Source: Alphaproteobacteria bacterium
GTDB taxonomy: Bacteria > Pseudomonadota > Alphaproteobacteria > Micavibrionales > UBA1664
Direction: 5' to 3'
DNA: 5,556 bases
NCBI GenBank assembly: GCA_002401195.1
Contig: NVSI01000090.1
Span: forward strand, 1 to 5,556
Below, in pieces: positions 1 to 5,556 of this stretch. Within the stretch, counting starts at the first letter, position 1. The number at the start of each line of letters is the position of its first letter. Below the pieces are notes generated by a model. It did no database searches. It was not told the origin of the DNA and saw nothing but the letters and a program-made list of their open reading frames with translations. Both the position numbers and the translations under genes were made by a program.

Positions 1-42
1 TTGATGTTTATCGTGGTCAGTTAGGCTTTAACAATCCACAAG

Positions 43-1968
43 TTGAACAAAACCGATTCTCACTGCGCAAAGAATTGTTTCGCCATTATGTGCGAATCTC
101 AATACACGCCGCGTTTTAGCATGTCCGTTTACTACAAAGAGATCGCAAACCCAACACTTCCCCTTCTTGTTGATCAGGGAACTGTCCGTAATTCAAATGG
201 TGATACTGGCGCTTATTGCTTTGTTTACGAGGATAATTTAGGCGAACAAATCTATAAACCCGAAGACATTATTGCGCCATCATGGAAATCTGAACGCGTT
301 TTGGAACAAATCGCACTCCCCATTATCAATGTCCTTCGTGAATTTCACTCCCGAGATCTTGTCCACGGGAACATCCGCGTCAGTAATTTATATAATGGCG
401 GTCAAAAAAACTATACAGCCGTCCGCCTTGGGGATTGCCTCTCTCTTCCTGCGTCGATGGCGCAACCCGTTGTTTATGAACCTGTAGAGCGAAGCATGAC
501 CGACCCGATATCACGCGGACAAGGAACATTAAGTGATGATCTTTACTCCCTTGGTATTATTATCGCCATGCATTTACGAAGCTATGACCCCCTCAAAGGA
601 AAAACCGACAACGAGATCATATCGGCGAAAGTCGTCGGCGGAAGCTATTCCGCGCTTGTTGGTGCGAATGACCGTTTTACAGGCGCTATCCTCGAACTTT
701 TGCGGGGGCTTCTTATCGATGACCCTAAACAACGTTGGAATATTGATGAGGTCTCGGCATGGCTTGATGGACGTCGCCTGAGCCCCAAACAACCTGCGAA
801 AAAGAAAAAAGCCACACGGTCTATCACTCTTGGGTCTATCGCCTATTATTACCCAACAACTCTTGCCCATAACATCGTTCTTCACCCCCAAGAGTCAGTA
901 AAATTAATTGAAAGCAGCGAACTCACCCACTGGGTTGAGCGAACTTTGGCGGATGAAGAAATGCTTCTTCGCCTCGAAAATGCAATCAGAGGCGCCTCCG
1001 AAGGTGGAACAGGCGTCGGATATTGGGACCGCCTTCTTCCGCGCGTGTCCATTGCACTGGACCCTGACGCACCAATCCGATACAAAGGGGTATCCTTTCT
1101 GCTGGACGGCTTGGGAAATGCCTTGGCCGAAGCCTTTGTTCAAAAACGCGGACTTTCTATCTTTACAAACCTTTTCAAAGAAAATATTTTGTCATTTTGG
1201 GTCGGTGCCTGTGCCGATCTCAACATGGATATGGCCGGATATTCATCACAAATTGATAAATGCCAATCCTTCCTTAAACAAAGCGGTATGCAATACGGTA
1301 TTGAGCGATGCCTTTATTTTCTCAATAATTCTATCCATTGCTTAAGCCCCATTATCGAAAGCTATTACGCACGCACACCAGGGGATTATCTTTTGGCCTT
1401 GGATGATTTTGCGAAAAACAGCGACTCTCTTCCTGGGCGTATTTTGGATAAGCATGCGTGCTGTTTTCTTCTTTCCAAAGAAGCACGAATTATAGAACCC
1501 TTTACATTTGACCTTTCATCTCATGAAGATTTTCGTCACGTTTTGGGAACAGCTCAGGCCTTGGCCGCAATACAAAAATACCATAAAGACATCCCCGCGC
1601 CGCATGTCACGCAGTGGCTTGTCAAATTGATGGATCCTGTTGTCATGCGTTTTCACAATATCGATCGACAAAAGAAAGTCCGTTCAGAATTGGCCAAAAA
1701 GCAGTCCTCTGGAAATATTCAAGACATTCTGGACGTTGTTGAAAATCCAGACAGAATTCGCAACGATCAGCTTGATTTTCGCAGGGCATTCAAAGAATAT
1801 CACGGCCTCAGCAATGAACTCAAACATCTTGAGCATCGCTTAAAAAACCCTAAATTTAACGCTGAAAAATCAGGCCGAGAATGGGCCGCAACGATATCGG
1901 GCATTGTGTCTGTTCTTATTATTCTTGGGTTTATTATGGTTCAATTTGGCGCGGACAGGCCGTTTTAA
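43..1968 (+). CDS. Membrane-anchored protein kinase-like protein, probably a pseudokinase
   Basis: This 641-residue protein carries a recognisable but degenerate protein-kinase fold at residues 12-245. The residues FAIMCE at 13-18 fit the beta-3 strand but lack the usual ATP-binding Lys. VYEDNLGE (61-68) fits the hinge. VHGNIRVSNLY (107-117) occupies the HRDLKPENIL catalytic loop with Asp replaced by Asn110. LGDC (129-132) occupies the DFG site and keeps only Asp131. YEPVER (145-150) matches the APE segment, and DDLYSLG (165-171) matches the helix-F motif. A Lys-rich linker (250-258) leads to a mostly helical region of unknown function (260-610), charged and possibly coiled-coil at 588-607. 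One C-terminal membrane helix lies at about 616-635, so the kinase-like part should be cytoplasmic. Catalysis is doubtful; a scaffold or ligand-sensing role is inference. It is the first gene of an operon with the membrane protein at 1984. The start is TTG without a clear ribosome binding site. ATG at 88 or 121 are alternatives, but starting there would cut into or lose the beta-3 strand. The kinase fold is secure; the exact start is not. Confidence 0.8.
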   Translation: MNKTDSHCAKNCFAIMCESQYTPRFSMSVYYKEIANPTLPLLVDQGTVRNSNGDTGAYCFVYEDNLGEQIYKPEDIIAPSWKSERVLEQIALPIINVLREFHSRDLVHGNIRVSNLYNGGQKNYTAVRLGDCLSLPASMAQPVVYEPVERSMTDPISRGQGTLSDDLYSLGIIIAMHLRSYDPLKGKTDNEIISAKVVGGSYSALVGANDRFTGAILELLRGLLIDDPKQRWNIDEVSAWLDGRRLSPKQPAKKKKATRSITLGSIAYYYPTTLAHNIVLHPQESVKLIESSELTHWVERTLADEEMLLRLENAIRGASEGGTGVGYWDRLLPRVSIALDPDAPIRYKGVSFLLDGLGNALAEAFVQKRGLSIFTNLFKENILSFWVGACADLNMDMAGYSSQIDKCQSFLKQSGMQYGIERCLYFLNNSIHCLSPIIESYYARTPGDYLLALDDFAKNSDSLPGRILDKHACCFLLSKEARIIEPFTFDLSSHEDFRHVLGTAQALAAIQKYHKDIPAPHVTQWLVKLMDPVVMRFHNIDRQKKVRSELAKKQSSGNIQDILDVVENPDRIRNDQLDFRRAFKEYHGLSNELKHLEHRLKNPKFNAEKSGREWAATISGIVSVLIILGFIMVQFGADRPF

Positions 1969-1972
1969 AAAA

Positions 1973-1977
1973 GAGAG
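1973..1977 (+). promoter_or_regulatory. Ribosome binding site of the small membrane protein gene
   Basis: GAGAG within a purine run lies six bases before the ATG at 1984 and directly after the TAA stop (1966-1968) of the kinase-like gene. It supports ATG 1984 as the start and translation of both genes from one transcript. Confidence 0.6.
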
Positions 1978-1983
1978 AATCTC

Positions 1984-2463
1984 ATGTTAAAAAAATTTTT
2001 CATCCTATGTATTCTCGCAACTGCAGCGATTTTTTCATCAACAACCATTTTGATTGTGTTTGGGATGATGCCCACATTGGCGTGCTTTGCGATCGACAAA
2101 ACCATAGGGAAAAGCAAAACCATTTGCGTTGGATTTATGAATTTTGCAGGGTGTTTTCCATTCCTTCTCGATTTCTGGACAAAGTTTGGACAACAAAACA
2201 TGGAAAATGCCCTCTCCATGATTGCCGACATTGAAAACATGCTTGTTATCTATGTTTTGGCCGGCGGCGGTTACGCGATTGATGTCGCCGTAACAGGAAT
2301 AACAGCAACCCTTATTATTCAGCGCGCAGAAAACCGCGTTAAAAGAATTAAAAAGAACCAAGAAAAATTTGAAAAAAACTGGGGCTCGAAAGTAACTGGG
2401 AAATATATCCTGGACGAACACGGATTTCCCGTTGAAGGCGCAGATCAACGCACACAACTTTAA
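1984..2463 (+). CDS. Small multi-spanning inner-membrane protein of unknown function
   Basis: This 159-residue protein has three hydrophobic stretches. Residues 4-37 form an N-terminal helix or uncleaved signal anchor ending in MMPTLACFAID. Residues 47-65 are Gly/Phe-rich with NFAG. Residues 85-112 form a long segment with AGGGYAID. A basic tail follows (114-135, RVKRIKKNQEKFEKNW), probably cytoplasmic by the positive-inside rule, then a polar C-terminus. No enzymatic motif is visible. It starts 15 bases after the kinase-like gene behind a good ribosome binding site, so the two are almost certainly cotranscribed and probably act together at the membrane. The PTLACFAIDKT, CVGFMNFAG and FPFLLDFW segments recall a conserved hypothetical family of Rhodospirillales-type genomes found beside similar kinase-like genes. 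That is recollection, not a search. A long open frame on the opposite strand here (2038-2457) is a Cys/Phe-rich shadow without an expected neighbour or start signal. Confidence 0.8.
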   Translation: MLKKFFILCILATAAIFSSTTILIVFGMMPTLACFAIDKTIGKSKTICVGFMNFAGCFPFLLDFWTKFGQQNMENALSMIADIENMLVIYVLAGGGYAIDVAVTGITATLIIQRAENRVKRIKKNQEKFEKNWGSKVTGKYILDEHGFPVEGADQRTQL

Positions 2464-2502
2464 AAATCCATAAAATCTAAAGCAACAAAAGCGAAAACCT
2501 AT

Positions 2503-2525
2503 GAAAATGAAATTATTTGATTTTC
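2503..2525. terminator. Possible weak terminator between convergent genes
   Basis: GAAAAT at 2503-2508 pairs with ATTTTC at 2520-2525. Inside it, a G/G mismatch and a further three A-T pairs close a three-base loop. On the plus strand the run TTTATTT follows. The hairpin overlaps the glmM stop codon at 2513-2515 and sits in the 49-base gap (2464-2512) between two convergent genes, where a terminator is expected. The stem is almost all A-T, so it may not be functional. Confidence 0.25.
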
Positions 2526-3877
2526 TTTATTTCACCAACAATTGATTGAATGGCCAGGACAACAGATTTTTCATCATCGCCTTCGGCCATCACGCGAACC
2601 AATGGTTCCGTTCCTGAGGGACGGACAAGAACGCGCCCCGCTCCATTTAAATTATCCTGAGCATCCGAAATCGCCTGTTTTACATCCACATTATCCATGA
2701 CATCCGATGCCAAAATACCGTCAAGTCGGACATTTTCCAAAACTTGCGGTACAGTTTCAAACACGTGACAAAGGCGCGCAATGTCTAAACCGCTGCGTTT
2801 CATCGTGACCAATATCTGAAGCGCGGCAAGCAACCCATCACCCGTTGTTGAAAAGTCAGACAGCACCATGTGTCCTGATTGTTCCCCGCCCAAATTCATC
2901 CCCATTTCACGCATGCGTTCAACAACGTATCGATCACCAACGGCGGTGCGTTCCAAATTTAAATCCATTGATTTTAAAAACCGTTCGAACCCTAAATTCG
3001 ACATCACGGTTGCGGCGACGCCCCCGCCTTTAAGCAATCCTTGTTCCGCCCAATCGCGCGCGATAACGGCCATCAACTGGTCCCCATCAATGCGCGTTCC
3101 ATTTTGATCAACCATAATAATGCGATCTGCATCACCGTCCAACGCAATGCCGACATCTGCGCCCTCGGCCACAACGCGTTCTTCTAACGCCTTCGTATGT
3201 GTTGCGCCACATTCATGGTTAATATTCTTACCATTCGGGGTCACGCCGATTGTTATGACCTCGGCGCCCAGCTCCCATAAAACTTTGGGCGCAACCTTGT
3301 ACGCCGCGCCATTGGCGCAATCCACAACAATTTTCAAACCGTCAAACCGCATGCCCGACGGCACAGATGATTTCACAAATTCAATGTAACGCCCATTCGC
3401 ACTATCAAGGCGCACGGCCTGACCGATATCATCGCTGGACGCCAAATGATCAGTCAAATCAGAATCCATCCCAGCCTCAATCGCAAGTTCCGTTTCATCG
3501 GATAGTTTATATCCATCATGACCAAAAAATTTAATCCCGTTATCTTCGTAAGGATTATGAGAGGCCGAGATCATAACACCCAAATCTACACGTAAGGAAC
3601 GCGTTAAATACGCAACCGCCGGCGTTGGCAATGGGCCAACCAGAATGACTTCCATCCCCATGGCAAGAAAGCCTGCCGCCATGGCTTGCTCTAACATATA
3701 ACAAGATTGACGTGTGTCTTTTCCGATTAAAACCTTGTTATGTTCGCGCGCCGCCGCGTTTTTACCGCGCAATACATGCGCCGCCGCCATCGCGCATTTA
3801 AGCGCAATATCGGCCGTCATCGGGTGTTGATTGGCCTTACCGCGGATACCGTCTGTTCCAAAATATTTACGTGTCAT
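2513..3877 (-). CDS. glmM: Phosphoglucosamine mutase GlmM
   Basis: GlmM converts glucosamine-6-phosphate to glucosamine-1-phosphate in the cytoplasm. This is the step before GlmU makes UDP-N-acetylglucosamine for peptidoglycan and lipopolysaccharide. All signatures of the alpha-D-phosphohexomutase family are present and in order. FGTDGIRG is at 6-13. The active-site loop ISASHNP is at 103-109, with Ser106 as the expected phosphoserine. The Mg-binding loop DGDADR is at 247-252, the sugar-binding GEQSGH at 331-336, and the phosphate-binding RPSGTEP at 419-425. GEQSGH and the 454-residue length are typical of GlmM rather than phosphomannomutase. The ATG at 3877 is firm, because a stop codon lies three codons upstream in frame (3884-3886) and [13 protein letters not shown] is the normal N-terminus. 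No strong ribosome binding site precedes it. It is divergent from the dehydrogenase gene and convergent with the membrane protein gene, so it needs a promoter in the 68-base gap upstream. No inactivating change is visible. Confidence 0.97.
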   Translation of the reverse strand: MTRKYFGTDGIRGKANQHPMTADIALKCAMAAAHVLRGKNAAAREHNKVLIGKDTRQSCYMLEQAMAAGFLAMGMEVILVGPLPTPAVAYLTRSLRVDLGVMISASHNPYEDNGIKFFGHDGYKLSDETELAIEAGMDSDLTDHLASSDDIGQAVRLDSANGRYIEFVKSSVPSGMRFDGLKIVVDCANGAAYKVAPKVLWELGAEVITIGVTPNGKNINHECGATHTKALEERVVAEGADVGIALDGDADRIIMVDQNGTRIDGDQLMAVIARDWAEQGLLKGGGVAATVMSNLGFERFLKSMDLNLERTAVGDRYVVERMREMGMNLGGEQSGHMVLSDFSTTGDGLLAALQILVTMKRSGLDIARLCHVFETVPQVLENVRLDGILASDVMDNVDVKQAISDAQDNLNGAGRVLVRPSGTEPLVRVMAEGDDEKSVVLAIQSIVGEIKKIK

Positions 3878-3945
3878 GGTTGATTAATACCACAGCGCGT
3901 ATAGACTGTGTACATATTTTATCTTAATTTTTTAAGGAAAACATC
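3878..3945. promoter_or_regulatory. Divergent intergenic region with candidate promoter for the dehydrogenase
   Basis: This A+T-rich 68-base gap separates two divergent starts and should hold promoters for both genes. For the plus-strand gene, TTGATT (3880-3885) and TAGACT (3902-3907), 16 bases apart, each match four of six sigma-70 consensus positions. That would give a leader of roughly 30 bases. Toward glmM I see only poorer candidates. No clear operator palindrome was found. The location is reliable; the individual boxes are guesses. Confidence 0.3.
3934..3938 (+). promoter_or_regulatory. Ribosome binding site of the dehydrogenase gene
   Basis: AAGGA lies seven bases before the ATG at 3946, ideal spacing. 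It fixes that start and is the strongest Shine-Dalgarno match in front of any gene in the window. Confidence 0.75.
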
Positions 3946-4887
3946 ATGAAAGCTTATGTTTTTGACCCTCTTTGGCCATCACTCATTACGGACAAGCACA
4001 AAGAAAAATTATCAAGTGCTGGTTTAATCATAAACCTAACAACAGAGATGGCTCCACTGACGCAAAACAAAGAGCTTTTTCTCGACACTGAAGATAAAAT
4101 ACTCGGCATAAACCCAGATTATGTTGAATGGTCTCTTCCTTCTGAAAAATTTAATAAAATAAACGGACTAAAAGCTATTCTCACTCAATCCACATCCTAT
4201 GGATGGATTGATACACAATGCGCAACAGATAATGGGACCGCCGTTGTAAATACAAGGAATTTCAGTACAGACGCCGTTGCCGATTGGGCCATCCTCATGA
4301 TGCTTAATGTCGCCAGAAAAGTACCATTATTAATTAAAAACAAATTTCCACTCAATTACGGAAGTGATTTCGAAACCTACCAAGGTATGAATTTAAAAGG
4401 CAAAAAAGCCGGCATTATTGGCCTTGGAAACATTGGAAACGCCATTGCGGAACAATGCGCGGGGCTAGGAATGGAAGTGTCTTATTGGAACAGATCTGAA
4501 AAAAATGCACCGTTCAATAAAGTCGCCGATTTGGATAAGCTCATAAAAGAAAGCGATGTTATCTTTCCTACTCTTGCTGACACCGAAGACACAAAAAATA
4601 TAATTACAGATGAACACCTCAAATCAATGCAAGAGCGTTCAATGCTGATCAGCATTGTTCACAAATCTTACAACCATGAACTCGCTCTTCAACTTGCCTC
4701 TTCCAATAAAATTTGGGGTTATGGCTTTGAAGATGAACCTCAATCTTTTGACACACACGAAGGCAACGTCTGGGCTGCTCCTGCATATGGATGGTGTACA
4801 GATGGATCGCTTCGTCAATCAATGGATCAGTTCGTTGATCTTTTATGCTCTGCCGCTCAAGGGGAATATAAAAACAAAGTCAATTAG
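3946..4887 (+). CDS. D-isomer specific 2-hydroxyacid dehydrogenase-like protein with altered catalytic residues
   Basis: This 313-residue protein has the length and two-part layout of the D-2-hydroxyacid dehydrogenase family. Members reduce 2-keto acids or oxidise 2-hydroxy acids with NAD(P). A split catalytic domain (1-100 and about 285-313) surrounds a Rossmann domain with GLGNIG at 159-164. AVADWAILMML (110-120) matches the family's AVAEH helix. The second beta strand ends in WNRS (181-184) rather than an acidic residue, which suggests NADP preference by inference. The catalytic set looks unusual. LISIVHK (234-240) puts His239 where the family has catalytic Arg. FEDEP (261-265) keeps the Glu as Glu264. 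VWAAPAYGW (275-283) has Ala280 where PH supplies the catalytic His. Usual chemistry may therefore be lost or changed. The gene is more A+T-rich than glmM and lies in opposite orientation between glmM and ftsH, consistent with later acquisition. The fold is confident; the substrate is unknown. Confidence 0.85.
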   Translation: MKAYVFDPLWPSLITDKHKEKLSSAGLIINLTTEMAPLTQNKELFLDTEDKILGINPDYVEWSLPSEKFNKINGLKAILTQSTSYGWIDTQCATDNGTAVVNTRNFSTDAVADWAILMMLNVARKVPLLIKNKFPLNYGSDFETYQGMNLKGKKAGIIGLGNIGNAIAEQCAGLGMEVSYWNRSEKNAPFNKVADLDKLIKESDVIFPTLADTEDTKNIITDEHLKSMQERSMLISIVHKSYNHELALQLASSNKIWGYGFEDEPQSFDTHEGNVWAAPAYGWCTDGSLRQSMDQFVDLLCSAAQGEYKNKVN

Positions 4888-4899
4888 GGACTAGTTTTT
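4870..4899. terminator. Possible bidirectional terminator between dehydrogenase and ftsH
   Basis: AAAAAC (4870-4875) pairs with GTTTTT (4894-4899), and AGTC (4878-4881) pairs with GACT (4889-4892). A small AA/A internal loop and a seven-base terminal loop complete a stem of ten pairs. On the plus strand a C and six T residues follow. On the minus strand the outer stem arm itself provides the T run. The hairpin covers both stop codons (4885-4887 and 4891-4893), and a shared terminator is expected because only three bases separate the genes. The stem has few G-C pairs, so strength is uncertain. Confidence 0.4.
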
Positions 4900-5556
4900 C
4901 TTTTTTGTCGTGGGCTTCTTTTTTGCTTTTGGTTTTGGTTCGGCCTTTTTCACTGTGCTTGGGACCGATGATCGTGGAGCCTTGGCCGCCGATTTATCCG
5001 CGCCTTGTTCGACCGAGCGATCAACCTTCCCTGTTTTGAGCAATTCCGTGATTTCCGCGCCAGACAATGTTTCATATTCTAACAAGCCTTCCGCCAACGC
5101 CTCTAATTCACCTGAATATTTCTTTAACAAGCTTTCCGCTTTTTTATATCCGCCTTGCACCAACGCCTTGATTTCACTATCGATCAGTTTCGCCATTTCA
5201 CCAGACACACGCCCCGATGGCATACGGTTCCCCATAAAGTCCGTACCTTCATCGCCATAATCCATAGGGCCAATTTTGTCAGACATCCCCCATTCTGTGA
5301 CCATTTTACGCGCCATGTGCGTGGCTTGTTTAATGTCCGAGCTTGCGCCCGTTGTAACCATGTCGTGGCCAAAGATCATTTCTTCGGCCACGCGCCCACC
5401 CATGGCCACCGCCAAATCCGCATGAAGTTTCGCACGTGTCAGGGATAATTTATCACCCTCAGGAAGGCGCATAACCATCCCCAAGGAACGACCGCGCGGA
5501 ATAATTGTGGCCTTATGGATAGGGTCGGAATGTTTCATGTGAATACCGACAATCGC
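4891..5556 (-). CDS. ftsH: ATP-dependent zinc metalloprotease FtsH, C-terminal part (5' end beyond window)
   Basis: This is the last 221 residues of FtsH, the hexameric inner-membrane AAA+ protease that degrades misassembled membrane proteins and regulators such as LpxC in Escherichia coli. The frame is open to the window edge, beginning AIVGIH and then MKHSDPIHKATIIPRGRS, so the Met encoded at 5538 is internal. In FtsH this follows directly on the HEAGH zinc motif, which therefore lies just outside the window. The M41 peptidase domain continues with MGGRVAEEMIFG and TTGASSDIKQATHMARKMV. The Asp of SSDIK (fragment residue 74) is the expected third zinc ligand. The shorter conserved helix GEMAKLIDSEIKALV follows, then a Lys/Ala/Pro-rich tail ending KKKPTTKKKN, presumably disordered and cytoplasmic. 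The AAA+ and transmembrane parts are not in the window. The gene points toward glmM on the same strand, but a plus-strand gene now lies between them. Nothing suggests inactivation. Confidence 0.97.
   Translation of the reverse strand, partial: AIVGIHMKHSDPIHKATIIPRGRSLGMVMRLPEGDKLSLTRAKLHADLAVAMGGRVAEEMIFGHDMVTTGASSDIKQATHMARKMVTEWGMSDKIGPMDYGDEGTDFMGNRMPSGRVSGEMAKLIDSEIKALVQGGYKKAESLLKKYSGELEALAEGLLEYETLSGAEITELLKTGKVDRSVEQGADKSAAKAPRSSVPSTVKKAEPKPKAKKKPTTKKKN

Noticed and set aside
3..119. Open frame of 38 codons running in from the left edge, possibly the 3' end of an upstream gene
   Set aside because: It is too short to be significant and matches no family I recognise. It overlaps a stretch that in the kinase frame encodes a plausible N-lobe strand. 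It is discussed as a finding instead of annotated.
908..1345. 145-codon open frame on the plus strand inside the kinase-like gene
   Set aside because: It is a shifted frame within a longer supported gene. It has no ribosome binding site and a Trp/Pro/Ser/Cys-rich composition typical of out-of-frame translation.
2038..2457. 139-codon open frame on the minus strand opposite the small membrane protein gene
   Set aside because: Its product is Cys/Phe/Asn-rich with no domain pattern, and it lies entirely opposite a gene with good operon spacing and clear membrane segments. It is best explained as a shadow frame.
3120..3389. Plus-strand open frame opposite glmM
   Set aside because: It is rich in Ser, Pro, Thr and Ala as expected for the complement of glmM codons. 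It lies opposite the conserved Mg-binding region of a certain gene.
5184..5538. Treating the ATG at 5538 as the start of a short protease-like gene
   Set aside because: The frame stays open to the window edge, and the preceding residues AIVGIH continue the FtsH sequence, so the Met is internal and the gene is simply cut by the window.

Overview
The window looks like chromosomal DNA from an alphaproteobacterium of moderate-to-low G+C. The 60-base rows I counted by eye run from about 30 to 62 % G+C. The placement rests on an FtsH C-terminal fragment of proteobacterial type, a full-length GlmM, and their neighbourhood: in many alphaproteobacteria ftsH, folP and glmM lie together on one strand. 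The kinase-like protein and the small membrane protein on the left also resemble, from memory, paired hypothetical proteins of Rhodospirillales-type genomes. I could not check that resemblance.

Layout: (1) positions 43-2463, plus strand, hold a two-gene operon. The first gene is a membrane-anchored, degenerate protein-kinase-like protein. The second is a 159-residue multi-spanning membrane protein starting 15 bases downstream behind a purine-rich ribosome binding site. (2) Positions 2513-3877, minus strand, hold a complete glmM (phosphoglucosamine mutase), convergent with that operon. (3) Positions 3946-4887, plus strand, hold a D-isomer 2-hydroxyacid dehydrogenase-like protein, divergent from glmM across a 68-base gap. 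It is visibly more A+T-rich than glmM and lacks two of the three usual catalytic residues. (4) Positions 4891-5556, minus strand, hold the 3' part of ftsH, which runs off the right edge. It is separated from the dehydrogenase stop codon by only three bases, within a possible bidirectional terminator hairpin.

GlmM feeds cell-wall and LPS precursor synthesis by making glucosamine-1-phosphate. FtsH is the membrane AAA+ zinc protease. The dehydrogenase lies in opposite orientation between them, where folP is often found, so it is probably a later insertion. The kinase-like protein and the small membrane protein are probably partners at the inner membrane, but their function is unknown. The most notable items are the pseudokinase-like pair, the dehydrogenase with altered catalytic residues, and the uncertain start of the kinase-like gene. 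I saw no RNA genes, CRISPR arrays, insertion sequences or long repeats.
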